DNA of 24,145 nt, from contig JAFQCI010000151.1 of the NCBI GenBank assembly GCA_017416505.1, forward strand, positions 1 to 24,145, written 5' to 3'. Positions 6,717 through 14,828 of the stretch are shown here, piece after piece. The stretch comes from Lachnospiraceae bacterium. GTDB lineage: Bacteria > Bacillota_A > Clostridia > Lachnospirales > Lachnospiraceae. The position numbers were made by a program, and so were the translations under genes. Numbering within the stretch: position 1 is the stretch's first letter; every line of letters begins with the position of its first letter. The notes below the pieces were generated by a model. It did no database searches, was not told the DNA's origin, and was given only the letters and a program-made list of their open reading frames with translations.

Positions 6717-7220
6717 TTAGTATTCTAATAGATTCCCTTTGTCTTCTTCAGCCAAAGGTTTTACGGATTTTATCTGGACATAATATCCAAGATTATCATT
6801 GATTTTCACAAACACCCGGTCCCCGGTCTTTTTCCCAAAAATGGCTTTTCCAATAGGAGATTCCATGCTGATATATCCCTTCATGGTATCCACTCTCACT
6901 GTGGTAACCATTTTAAAGATTTCCGTTTCATCGTCCTCTTCAAAGTAAACTTCCACTTCTTTATTCAATCCCACTTCATCTTCCTGCATCTGGTCTTCAA
7001 TGACCTGTGCGGTTCTTATCATTCTTTCCAGATAACGAATTCTGCTTTCATTCCGGTTCTTTTCTTTTTTCGCTGCATGGTATTCAAAGTTTTCGCTTAA
7101 ATCCCCATGTGCCCTGGCTTCCTTTACTGCTTCTAAGCATTCTTTTCGTACCACCAGTTTTCGATGAAGAATCTCTTCTTCCATCTTTTTTATATCTTCC
7201 TTGGTTAACTTGTCATGCAT
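6717..7220 (-). CDS. greA: GreA-type transcription elongation factor
   Basis: GreA rescues backtracked RNA polymerase by stimulating transcript cleavage through its coiled coil in the secondary channel. The N-terminal coiled coil contains ARAHGDLSENFEYHAAKKEK, with the acidic tip residues Asp40 and Glu43 conserved. The C-terminal FKBP-like domain has ESPIGKAIFGKKTGDRV. The length is 167 residues from the ATG at 7220, which follows GGGAGG at a 7-base distance; an upstream in-frame TTG lies before the binding site and is rejected. The middle of the protein is unusually acidic (EEDDETE). It appears to be co-transcribed with pheA, which is not a known functional link. Confidence 0.88.
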   Translation of the reverse strand: MHDKLTKEDIKKMEEEILHRKLVVRKECLEAVKEARAHGDLSENFEYHAAKKEKNRNESRIRYLERMIRTAQVIEDQMQEDEVGLNKEVEVYFEEDDETEIFKMVTTVRVDTMKGYISMESPIGKAIFGKKTGDRVFVKINDNLGYYVQIKSVKPLAEEDKGNLLEY

Positions 7221-7255
7221 GTTATTTCCTCCCAATTCTATCTAAAACAGATAAG

Positions 7256-7323
7256 TGCGAAACTATTAAAAACTTATATTGAGTGATATAAAATATTTTA
7301 GTTTCGCAATTACCTACTATCAA
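7256..7323 (-). promoter_or_regulatory. Candidate promoter and inverted repeat upstream of greA-pheA
   Basis: The -35-like TTGATA (7323-7318), a 17-base spacer and the -10-like TAAAAT (7300-7295) precede greA. An inverted repeat TGCGAAACTA (7256-7265) / TAGTTTCGCA (7299-7308) has a 33-base loop that contains a smaller pair TTATAT/ATATAA. One arm overlaps the -10 box and spacer, so the full hairpin would not form in the transcript. It might be a control site, or an unrelated palindromic repeat. Confidence 0.45.
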
Positions 7324-7342
7324 AACCTTTTAATCTCATCCT

Positions 7343-8161
7343 TCACTGTAATTCCTGATATAACGTACAGATTCGTTTATTTAGCAACGGATGAACAAAA
7401 TAAGGACATAATTCCATCATAGGCTTTAACACAAACTCCCTGTTTTCCATATCAATGTGTGGAATCACCAAGTCCTCATCCTCCACAATATCTTTTCCGT
7501 AAAAAACAATATCAACATCCAAAGTTCTAGGACCCCAATGAACCTTTCTTTCTCTTTTGGCTTTTTGTTCTAACTCATGGGAAAGTTCCAATAATTCTTT
7601 TGGACTTCTTAAGGTCTTAATTTGTACCGCAGCATTTAAGAAATCATCCTGTTCTACTTCTCCGTAAGGTTTTGTGGTGATAAAGGAAGATACTTTTAAC
7701 ACCTTGGTATAAATATCCTTGCTTAATCCTGTTACAGCCTCATTTAAATACTTCTCTTTATCCCCTATATTTGAGCCAATGGATAAAAAGGCTTCTGTCC
7801 ATTTCCTTCTTACCGTAACTGCTACGGTATCCAATGGAAGTTTCACCGGAGCCCATGGTTTTTTCACAGTTACTTCCACTTCTTTTAAGCCGGAAGATTC
7901 ATAAGAAAGTAGGATTTCTTCGCAAAGTCCCTGGGCTACAGATTCTAACAACTGAAATGTATGCTGGCACATCCATTCATTTACCATATTAGAAACTTCA
8001 CCATAATGAATGGATTCTTTCAAATCATCGGTTCTTCCTGCCTTACTAACATCCAGAAAAAGAGTGATGGAAACCAAAAACTTTTGTCCTAATTTCTTTT
8101 CTTCTTCAAACACACCATGATTGGCAAATATCTCAAGCTCTTTTATTTCTATCTTATCCAT
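7343..8161 (-). CDS. folBK: Fused dihydroneopterin aldolase / HPPK
   Basis: This protein covers two consecutive folate steps. FolB cleaves dihydroneopterin to 6-hydroxymethyl-dihydropterin, and FolK adds pyrophosphate from ATP. Residues 1-118 are FolB, starting MDKIEIKELEIFANHGVFEEE, with HYGEV and the conserved lysine in VTVKKPWAPVKLP (Lys100 or Lys101). Residues 123-272 are HPPK, with AFLSIGSNIGDKEKYL, the loop RKVHWGPRTLDVDIVFYG (Asp215 and Asp217 bind Mg) and LVIPH-DMENREFVLKPM. The fusion order B-K matches other Clostridia. It lies 30 bases after folP and ends the folate block; its own terminator was not seen. Confidence 0.95.
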   Translation of the reverse strand: MDKIEIKELEIFANHGVFEEEKKLGQKFLVSITLFLDVSKAGRTDDLKESIHYGEVSNMVNEWMCQHTFQLLESVAQGLCEEILLSYESSGLKEVEVTVKKPWAPVKLPLDTVAVTVRRKWTEAFLSIGSNIGDKEKYLNEAVTGLSKDIYTKVLKVSSFITTKPYGEVEQDDFLNAAVQIKTLRSPKELLELSHELEQKAKRERKVHWGPRTLDVDIVFYGKDIVEDEDLVIPHIDMENREFVLKPMMELCPYFVHPLLNKRICTLYQELQ

Positions 8162-8191
8162 TTTGTCTACCTCAATCTTATTTTCTGAATC

Positions 8192-9019
8192 TTAGGATTT
8201 GCAATTCTTTTCATCCGACTGTAAAATCGCCTGAGTCATTTTCATGGCTCTATAATTACCTAATACATGATGTACCCGGAAAATACTAGCCCCCTTCATC
8301 ACTCCCATAACGGTAGTTGCCATGGTGCCTTCTTCTCTTTCCTCCACTTCTAGTCCCAAGGCAAAACCAATCATTCTTTTTCTAGAAGTTCCAAGCAACA
8401 CAGGATAACCCAGTTCCTTTAATTCCTCCAGATGATTCATAAGCTGTAAATTCTGTTCCTGGATTTTGGCAAACCCGATTCCTGGGTCAAGTATGATATT
8501 TTCTTCTAAAATTCCTGCCTTCTTAGCAATAGAAATGCTTTCTAGAAGGTCCTTCTTTACATCCTTAATAAAATCAGCATATCCTTCTTCTTTCCGATTA
8601 TGCATCAGACAAACCGGTATCTGTGCTTTTGCCACTACACCCGCCATTTTATCATCCCACTTTAGTCCCCAGATATCATTAATGAGGTCTGCCCCTGCTA
8701 AAATCCCCGCCTGGGCTACTTTAGATTTATAAGTATCCAAAGAAAGTGGAATATCAAAATTCTTTTTTAAGCTTTCTAAGATAGGACATACTCTGGAAAT
8801 CTCTTCTTCCTCGCTAATCTTTATGTGTCCCGGTCTGGTAGACTCTCCGCCAATATCTAAGATAGCAGCTCCATCTTTTATCATCTGCTCCGCATGAAAC
8901 AATGCCTTGTCCATGTCATTGTAGCTGCCACCATCAGAAAAAGAATCCGGAGTAACATTTAAAATTCCCATAATATATGTTTCATGAACCAAATCAAACT
9001 CTTTTTTTCCTATCTTCAT
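8192..9019 (-). CDS. folP: Dihydropteroate synthase
   Basis: DHPS joins 6-hydroxymethyl-dihydropterin pyrophosphate to p-aminobenzoate and is the target of sulfonamides. The 275-residue TIM barrel shows all standard motifs: MGILNVTPDSFSDGG, GGESTRPGH, the beta-strand LINDIWG, LMHNR, DPGIGFAK and LLGTSRKRMIG, ending in ASIFRVHHV. The ribosome binding region is unusual: it reads GGGGGG about 13 bases before the ATG, with only weak GAAAG nearer. It sits between the HD-domain gene and folBK in the folate block. Confidence 0.96.
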   Translation of the reverse strand: MKIGKKEFDLVHETYIMGILNVTPDSFSDGGSYNDMDKALFHAEQMIKDGAAILDIGGESTRPGHIKISEEEEISRVCPILESLKKNFDIPLSLDTYKSKVAQAGILAGADLINDIWGLKWDDKMAGVVAKAQIPVCLMHNRKEEGYADFIKDVKKDLLESISIAKKAGILEENIILDPGIGFAKIQEQNLQLMNHLEELKELGYPVLLGTSRKRMIGFALGLEVEEREEGTMATTVMGVMKGASIFRVHHVLGNYRAMKMTQAILQSDEKNCKS

Positions 9020-9073
9020 ATTACTTTCAGGCCCCCCAAATACTTGTTAATATCCCACATATTTTGATTTTTT

Positions 9074-9099
9074 GTTACTGTTTATATTTGAACAGTATC
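9074..9099 (+). mobile_element. 26-bp solo hairpin of the mini-element family
   Basis: The sequence runs from GTTACTGTTTA (9074-9084) over a TATT loop to TGAACAGTATC (9089-9099). This is the same 26-base size and 11-4-11 layout as hairpin 1 of copy A, with one mismatch and one G-T pair. ATTTTTT directly abuts both ends (9067-9073 and 9100-9106), which could be a target duplication, though low complexity makes it weak. The stop codon and last five codons of the HD-domain gene lie inside it. Confidence 0.6.
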
Positions 9100-9567
9100 A
9101 TTTTTTTCTTTCTGCGACCAATAGCATTCTTCTTTTGCCTTACAGAATTTACAATTCCTTGATGCTTTATCTGCTGCATAAAGCAATTTACATAACACAT
9201 TCTCCGTATCCGGACAACACTTTCTGCGATGAAGCAATATAGCTTCTTTGATGCTTTCGCATTCCTCCATATTAAAATCACATTCTTTTAATATTTCCTC
9301 TGCAATTTTAGCACTCATTACATGGTGGTCAAGACCTTCTTCATACTCCTTCACCCTTCCCAAATCATGTAAAAATGCCATGGCATAAATCAGTTCCTTC
9401 TCCTGCCCAAGATTCTGCTCTAAATTCATAATATACGCAATTCTTGCCACATCAAAAGAATGTCCCTCATTATGTATGCAAAAAATCCTATCTTTTTCTA
9501 ATTCTTCTAATCTGTCTTTCAACTGAAGATACAAACTGTGATTTCGAATCTTATCTACTCTATCCAT
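9082..9567 (-). CDS. HD-domain hydrolase within the folate gene block
   Basis: This is a metal-dependent HD-superfamily phosphohydrolase of unknown substrate, 161 residues long. His36 (HNEGHSFDVARIAY), the HD pair His67-Asp68 (MAFLHDLGRVKEYE), His81/82 and His113 form the expected metal site, and Asp133 (ADKASR) is a plausible final ligand. The C-terminus is cysteine-rich (Cys117, 118, 126, 139, 142, 148, including NCKFCKAKEEC), suggesting an additional metal site. Its place between folC and folP suggests a folate role; removing phosphates from dihydroneopterin triphosphate would be one fitting step, but this is inference. The last residues, DTVQI, and the stop are encoded by the 26-bp solo hairpin. 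GAGG lies 8 bases before the ATG. Confidence 0.82.
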   Translation of the reverse strand: MDRVDKIRNHSLYLQLKDRLEELEKDRIFCIHNEGHSFDVARIAYIMNLEQNLGQEKELIYAMAFLHDLGRVKEYEEGLDHHVMSAKIAEEILKECDFNMEECESIKEAILLHRRKCCPDTENVLCKLLYAADKASRNCKFCKAKEECYWSQKEKNDTVQI

Positions 9568-9634
9568 ATCATTATCCTCAATATTCTCAACCTTCGATGA
9601 TTCTTGAACGTATTATATATTTCCACCTTTCTGG

Positions 9635-10900
9635 CTAACTAGTAATTTCCGACATAAACGACAGGGAACCAAAACATAAAATTCCACTTTCGCCCTGGTA
9701 AGCGTGAAGTGCCATACGAAAAGCCTCTTTTGCATCTTCCACCACTACCACTTTCTTTCCATACTGACTCCATGCGCGTTTTAATTCTTCTGCTGTTAAT
9801 GCCCGTTCATTCTTCGGTGTAATAACATAAACCAGTTTTGCCATAGGTGCCATAATATCAATGATTTTTTCATATTCCTTATCTTTCAATACACCCATTA
9901 TATATATAAATTGAGGTTTTGTAAAATATTTTTGCAAAGATTCCTTTAGACGTATTGCGGCATTCTCGTTATGTGCCCCATCCCGAATCACCAAAGGCTC
10001 TTTTTGTAAGATTTCAAATCTTGCCTTCCACCTTGTTTTTTTCAGACCCTCGCTTATCTTATCCTCCGCCACAGGAAACTTCTCCCTTAGCACTTCCATT
10101 ATCTTTAACGCACAGGAAGCATTTTCCGGCTGATGGTTTCCCAAAAGAGAAATCTCATATTGTTTCTCCTTGTTTCCTGCGAAATAAAAACTTTGTTTTT
10201 CCAGCGAAAAATCAGAAATCGTAGGAAGTTCCCCCTGAAAAAACGGTGCATTCTTTTTATCTGCTATTTCTTTCATCACCCTTTTAGCTTCTTCTTTTTG
10301 GTTCGGAGAAATTACCACTGGTACAGATTCTTTGATAATTCCAGCCTTCTCTCTGGCAATTTCCTCTATGGTACTGCCTAAAAAAGCCATATGGTCCATA
10401 TCTACCGATGCAATTACAGTACAAACCGGACGTTTTACAATGTTGGTAGCATCTAATCTTCCGCCCATTCCGGTTTCTAATAAAACGACATCTACTTTTT
10501 TATCGAAAAAATATTCAAACGCAATCGCCGTTTCCACTTCGAAGGCTGTTGGCATAGGAGCATTTAACTTTTGCATCCTGCATAAGCATTCCTCTACTTT
10601 TGAAAAATATGAGGAAAACTCTTCTTCCCTCATATTTTCCCCATCTACCTTAAACCGCTCCAAATAAGAAAATAAGGTCGGAGAGCTATATTTCCCGACC
10701 TTATATCCTCCTTCTATGAATATCGATTCCAGATAAGCTAAAATCGAACCTTTTCCGTTGGTTCCGGCGATATGAATTACATTAAGTTTATCCTGTGGAT
10801 TTCCTAAGAGGTCACAAAGATTCTTAACCGGTTCTAAGCCTAGAACACTGCCTTTCTTTGCAATCTCTTTCATCTTTTCCATTGCCTGACTATAATTCAT
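9635..10900 (-). CDS. folC: Folylpolyglutamate / dihydrofolate synthase
   Basis: FolC adds glutamate to dihydropteroate and/or to folates, using ATP. The Mur-ligase-like fold shows the P-loop HIAGTNGKGS (about residues 43-52), SSPTLFSYLERFKVDGE, the omega-loop region ETGMGGRLDATNIV, DMDHMAFLGSTIEEIAREKAGI, and in the C-domain RDGAHN. The ATG at 10900 follows GGGAG at 8 bases and gives 421 residues. A start five codons earlier (10915) would directly abut the upstream stop codon and cannot be excluded. It is tightly linked to the upstream membrane-protein gene. Confidence 0.94.
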   Translation of the reverse strand: MNYSQAMEKMKEIAKKGSVLGLEPVKNLCDLLGNPQDKLNVIHIAGTNGKGSILAYLESIFIEGGYKVGKYSSPTLFSYLERFKVDGENMREEEFSSYFSKVEECLCRMQKLNAPMPTAFEVETAIAFEYFFDKKVDVVLLETGMGGRLDATNIVKRPVCTVIASVDMDHMAFLGSTIEEIAREKAGIIKESVPVVISPNQKEEAKRVMKEIADKKNAPFFQGELPTISDFSLEKQSFYFAGNKEKQYEISLLGNHQPENASCALKIMEVLREKFPVAEDKISEGLKKTRWKARFEILQKEPLVIRDGAHNENAAIRLKESLQKYFTKPQFIYIMGVLKDKEYEKIIDIMAPMAKLVYVITPKNERALTAEELKRAWSQYGKKVVVVEDAKEAFRMALHAYQGESGILCFGSLSFMSEITS

Positions 10901-10915
10901 ATCAAGCTCTCCCAT

Positions 10916-11347
10916 CTATTCCTTTTCTTTTTTTGGTGTTTCCGGTTTCTTTAATAATACACGTACTAAAAGTCCTAAGCCACCAAACATTAACACCAAC
11001 ATTACTACAAATTCATAGCCTCTGGTAGTAGCAAAATCAATTTTTAATGCCAGTATGACAGAAGCAATGATAATCAAAGCACCTAGGAACGTAACAATCT
11101 TAGCAAATATATTTGGTTTGTAGAACAATAAAATTATTCCTAAAATAAGTGGTACAAAAATGGCTCCTGTAGGCACTCTTCCAAGATAAGTAGAACCCCA
11201 GTAATAGTTTCCAAGACCATGGAACCCTACGGTCATTTTAGATAAAAAGAACCAGACTCCACAAGCCAACATTCCTAACCCCATTAAAAACTGTACCAAT
11301 TCGTTTCCGGCTTCTCCTTTATTATTACGCATCTTATTCATTCTCAT
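10916..11347 (-). CDS. Small integral membrane protein, unknown function
   Basis: I do not recognise this family. The 143-residue product has a short charged N-terminus, four hydrophobic segments (about residues 18-36, 60-76, 82-102 and 112-130) and a lysine/glutamate-rich tail (KKPETPKKEKE), likely on the cytoplasmic side. A loop between segments 1 and 2 is rich in Gly, Tyr and Trp (GLGNYYWGSTYLG). AGGAGG precedes the start; the second ATG (11341) has the better spacing of 7 bases. It lies 27 bases after glnA, and its stop immediately precedes the first possible folC start. Its role in either context is not evident. Confidence 0.75.
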   Translation of the reverse strand: MRMNKMRNNKGEAGNELVQFLMGLGMLACGVWFFLSKMTVGFHGLGNYYWGSTYLGRVPTGAIFVPLILGIILLFYKPNIFAKIVTFLGALIIIASVILALKIDFATTRGYEFVVMLVLMFGGLGLLVRVLLKKPETPKKEKE

Positions 11348-11374
11348 TCCTCCTCTTGTATTTTTACTTCTTTC

Positions 11375-13495
11375 CTATTGCTCGAACAACAATTCTCCAT
11401 AAGTTGGGAATGGCCATGCTTCTTTTGCAACCAGACATTCTAACTTATCCGCAGGAGTACGAACCTCTTTCATAGCTTCACAAACTACATCATGGAAATA
11501 TTTTGCCTGAGCCGGTATGTCATGGGACATTTTCGAAGCTTCTTCATCCACTCTTTCCAGTTCCTTTACCGCAGCTTGTAATTTTACTAATTCTTTCGCA
11601 ATGGCATTCATAATTTCCATTTGTACAGAAACTTCTTCAATTCCTGCAGTTCTTAATGCGTTTACTCCCTCTGCCAAAGATGCCTGATACTTCATAACAG
11701 CTGGTATAATCTGCTTTTTCGCCATTTCAATCATGGTCTTTGCTTCGATGTTTATAGTCTTAGAATAATTCTCATATTTGATTTCCACACGAGATTCTAA
11801 TTCTGTTCTGCTAAACACATGATGCTTTTCAAAGATTTGAACAGATTTATCTTTTACCAAAGCAGGAATGGCATCTACCATACATTTTAAGTTTGGCAGT
11901 CCTCTTCTTTCCGCTTCCTCTACCCACTCTTCTGAATAAGCATTTCCATTAAATACCACTCTCTTATGCTTCTTAATCAAATCCTTGATTAAATCATGAA
12001 CTGCCATATCGAAATTCTCTGCCTGCTCCAATTCATCGGCAATCTCACATAAAGCATCTGCAACAATAGTATTTAATACGATATTTGGTTCTGCAATAGA
12101 CTGAGTAGAACCAACCATTCTGAATTCAAATTTATTTCCTGTAAAGGCGAATGGTGAAGTTCTGTTTCTATCTGTAGCATCCTTAGTAAAGGATGGTAAG
12201 GTACTTACACTGGCATTTAATTTCATGCCCTGTTTTGAACTGGTAGCTTCACCGGTAGTATCTAACTGATTTAATACATCTTCCAACTGTTCCCCTAAAA
12301 AGGCAGAAATAATAGCTGGTGGTGCTTCATTTGCACCTAATCTTCGGTCATTTCCCGGAGAAGAAGCCGACATACGAAGCAATTCCGCATTTTCATCCAC
12401 TGCTTTTAAAATCGTCATAAGGAATAATAAAAACTGAACATTTTCATGAGGAGTCTTTCCTGGTTCCAATAGATTTACTCCATCATCTGTTACCATAGAC
12501 CAGTTATTATGCTTACCGGAACCGCTGACACCATCAAAAGGTTTTTCATATAATAAACAAGCCAAGCCCTGACGGTTTGCAACCTTTTGCATGGTTTCCA
12601 TGATTAACTGGTTGTGGTCTGTGGCAACATTATTAGAAGCATAAATCGGAGCCAGCTCATGCTGTGCCGGTGCTACTTCGTTATGTTGTGTTTTCGCTGT
12701 AATTCCTAATTTCCATAACTCAATGTTTAACTCATCCATAAAGGCAGAAATCTTTTCTTTAATGGCACCGAAATAATGGTCATCCATTTCCTGTCCCTTA
12801 GGAGGCATAGCACCAAATAAAGTACGACCTGTAAACATTAAGTCCTTTCTTTGCATAAATTTATCTTTTGCTACTAAGAAATATTCCTGTTCTGGTCCAA
12901 CAGAGATATTTACCTTAGTTGCTGTAGTATTTCCAAATAACTTTAAAATTCGCATTGCCTGTGTTCCTACTGCATCCATGGAACGAAGCAATGGAGTTTT
13001 TTCATCCAGGGCTTCTCCGGTATAAGAACAAAAAGCAGTCGGAATGCAAAGAATGGTACTTCCATCTGGAGATTCCTTTACAAAAGCAGGAGAAGTACAA
13101 TCCCACACTGTATATCCTCTTGCTTCAAAAATAGCTCTTAACCCACCAGATGGGAAAGAAGACGCATCCGCTTCACCTTTGATTAACTCTTTTCCTGAAA
13201 ATTCAAGAATGACAGTACCATCTGAAGTAGGGTTAATAAACGCATCATGCTTTTCTGCTGTTACACCAGTCATTGGCTGGAACCAATGGGTATAGTGTGT
13301 TGCTCCTTTTTCTACTGCCCAATCCTTCATGGCATTTGCCACAATATCTGCAATCTTTGGATTTAATTCTGCTCCCTTTTCAATGGTAGCCTTTAACTCT
13401 TTATAAATGGGTTTTGGCAAACGTTCTTTCATAACAGAATCGTTAAATACGTTAGAACCAAAAATCTCCATTACATCTACATTTGTCTTTCCCAT
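11375..13495 (-). CDS. glnN: Glutamine synthetase type III
   Basis: This enzyme makes glutamine from glutamate, ammonia and ATP and is the main route of ammonium assimilation. The 706-residue length and the motifs [62 protein letters not shown] and [16 protein letters not shown] are those of the GSIII family, found in Bacteroidetes and many Clostridia. It is not the ~450-residue GSI. No terminator was found between it and the downstream membrane protein and folate genes, so readthrough into the folate block is possible. A weak AAGG is close to the ATG. The 26-bp solo hairpin lies in its upstream spacer. Confidence 0.96.
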   Translation of the reverse strand: MGKTNVDVMEIFGSNVFNDSVMKERLPKPIYKELKATIEKGAELNPKIADIVANAMKDWAVEKGATHYTHWFQPMTGVTAEKHDAFINPTSDGTVILEFSGKELIKGEADASSFPSGGLRAIFEARGYTVWDCTSPAFVKESPDGSTILCIPTAFCSYTGEALDEKTPLLRSMDAVGTQAMRILKLFGNTTATKVNISVGPEQEYFLVAKDKFMQRKDLMFTGRTLFGAMPPKGQEMDDHYFGAIKEKISAFMDELNIELWKLGITAKTQHNEVAPAQHELAPIYASNNVATDHNQLIMETMQKVANRQGLACLLYEKPFDGVSGSGKHNNWSMVTDDGVNLLEPGKTPHENVQFLLFLMTILKAVDENAELLRMSASSPGNDRRLGANEAPPAIISAFLGEQLEDVLNQLDTTGEATSSKQGMKLNASVSTLPSFTKDATDRNRTSPFAFTGNKFEFRMVGSTQSIAEPNIVLNTIVADALCEIADELEQAENFDMAVHDLIKDLIKKHKRVVFNGNAYSEEWVEEAERRGLPNLKCMVDAIPALVKDKSVQIFEKHHVFSRTELESRVEIKYENYSKTINIEAKTMIEMAKKQIIPAVMKYQASLAEGVNALRTAGIEEVSVQMEIMNAIAKELVKLQAAVKELERVDEEASKMSHDIPAQAKYFHDVVCEAMKEVRTPADKLECLVAKEAWPFPTYGELLFEQ

Positions 13496-13537
13496 AACGC
13501 CTTAACATCCTTTCACATTTTATTAGTACTCTTTATC

Positions 13538-13563
13538 GCAACAGTTCACACGTGAACAGTAAC
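13538..13563 (+). mobile_element. 26-bp solo hairpin with exact 8-bp target duplication
   Basis: These 26 bases match hairpin 1 of copy A at 23 positions, including the core TTCACACGTGAA and the end GAACAGTAAC. The exact 8-bp direct repeat TCTTTATC abuts both sides (13530-13537 and 13564-13571). It therefore behaves as a complete insertion although hairpins 2 and 3 are absent. The right-hand repeat contains the hisC stop codon. It widens the hisC-glnA spacer from about 37 to 71 bases. Confidence 0.8.
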
Positions 13564-13566
13564 TCT

Positions 13567-14637
13567 TTATCCTAATATTTTTTTCATTGCCTTAATAAAT
13601 AATTGATTTTCCTCCATCGTTCCAACGGAAATACGGCTATATTCATCGGCTCCCATGGCAATATTCTCTTTCGCCATTTCATCTCTTAACTCTGCCGGGT
13701 TACGATGGGCATCAAAATAAACAAAACTTGTCTGGGACGGAAATACCTTGCATCCTAACTGCTCTAATTCTTTTGAAATATATTCTCTTCCCTTTACAAT
13801 ATTTTCTTTTACATATTCTACAAACTCTTCATCCTCTAGGGCTGCAATGGCAGCTTTTTGTGCCATAATACTTACATTCCATGCTGCAGGGCAACCGCTC
13901 ATAGAAGCAATGATTTCAGGAGCTGCAATGGCATAACCCATTCTCACACCTGCCATACCGTAAATCTTAGAAAAGGTCTTTAACACCACGATTGGCTTGT
14001 CCATTTCTTTTACCAGGTGGAGCATACTCTTACAATCCGGTGCAGTAGCATATTCAAGATAAGCCTCATCTACCACAATTAAAACATTCTCCGGAACTTT
14101 CTTTATGAATTCTTCTATATCTTTGGCACTTCGATAGGTACTGGTAGGATTATTCGGATTCACCACTACTACCATTTTTGTTTTTTCGTCTATGGCTTCT
14201 AACATGGCATCCAAATCGAATTCCTGACTTTCATTGACAGGAACTACCTTCGGAGTGGCTCCATTTACATATGCCATATCCACAAAGGCTGCAAATGTAG
14301 GCATACAAAGCACCACTTCATCGCCATCTTCTAGAAAGGTTACTCCTAACATATCAATCAATGCACTGGAACCTGCTCCAATCAATACATTGGAAGAATC
14401 AAATCCATGTTTTTTCGCAATAACATCTTTTATTTCTGCAGCATCAAAATCATAACGGTTTCCCATAATAGCAGACTCTTTGATTACCTCTAGGGCTTTT
14501 GGTGACATACCATAGGAATTTTCATTAAAATTCATACGCACCATCTTCGATAAGTCTAACTTTTTCCCGGTTTGACTTGCTCTCTTACTTGCAGGCTTTC
14601 TTTGCATTGCTTTCGTTTTCAACTCATTTATGTTCAT
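13567..14637 (-). CDS. hisC: HisC-like PLP aminotransferase
   Basis: This is a fold-type I aminotransferase closest in layout to histidinol-phosphate aminotransferase, which transfers the amino group between imidazole-acetol phosphate and glutamate. It has 356 residues. The motifs are NFNENSYGMSP near the N-terminus, NPNNPTST (160-167), VDEAYLEY (Asp189 or 190 for the pyridine ring), the PLP lysine Lys224 in TFSKIYGMAGVRMGY, and the C-terminal Arg in YSRISVGT. No other histidine gene is nearby, so aromatic or other amino acids are possible substrates. It has its own candidate promoter and follows the fabH terminator. An N-terminal extension of about 30 basic residues precedes the conserved region. 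Confidence 0.85.
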   Translation of the reverse strand: MNINELKTKAMQRKPASKRASQTGKKLDLSKMVRMNFNENSYGMSPKALEVIKESAIMGNRYDFDAAEIKDVIAKKHGFDSSNVLIGAGSSALIDMLGVTFLEDGDEVVLCMPTFAAFVDMAYVNGATPKVVPVNESQEFDLDAMLEAIDEKTKMVVVVNPNNPTSTYRSAKDIEEFIKKVPENVLIVVDEAYLEYATAPDCKSMLHLVKEMDKPIVVLKTFSKIYGMAGVRMGYAIAAPEIIASMSGCPAAWNVSIMAQKAAIAALEDEEFVEYVKENIVKGREYISKELEQLGCKVFPSQTSFVYFDAHRNPAELRDEMAKENIAMGADEYSRISVGTMEENQLFIKAMKKILG

Positions 14638-14680
14638 GTTACTCTTTCCTTTCTACATTTTCATTGCCTCGAATATAGAT

Positions 14681-14709
14681 ACTATATCACAAGCTTTCCT
14701 TTTACACAA
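14681..14709 (-). promoter_or_regulatory. Candidate promoter for the hisC-like gene
   Basis: The -10-like TATAGT (14686-14681) is a good match. A 17-base spacer separates it from TTGTGT (14709-14704), a weak -35. It lies just downstream of the fabH terminator and about 45 bases upstream of the gene, consistent with a separate transcription unit. Confidence 0.5.
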
Positions 14710-14731
14710 ACTTTTTATCTATTTGACGTAG

Positions 14732-14798
14732 AATAAAAAAGAAATATTGAAAAACAGCCTGACCCAGACAAGCTTTGCGGCCAATTTTTCAATATTTC
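14732..14798 (-). terminator. fabH terminator with long loop
   Basis: On the minus strand, GAAATATTGAAAAA (14798-14785) pairs exactly with TTTTTCAATATTTC (14754-14741), and TTTTTTATT follows. The 14-bp stem is AT-rich and the loop is 30 bases, both unusual for an intrinsic terminator, but position and T-run fit fabH termination. Confidence 0.75.
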
Positions 14799-14828
14799 CA
14801 ATCTCCTGACAGGACTTTCCCCTTAGGA

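Noticed and set aside
9075..9281. Overlapping minus-strand open frame of 68 codons within the HD gene
   Set aside because: It lies in another frame of a well-supported gene, has no homologous motifs and no independent ribosome binding site.
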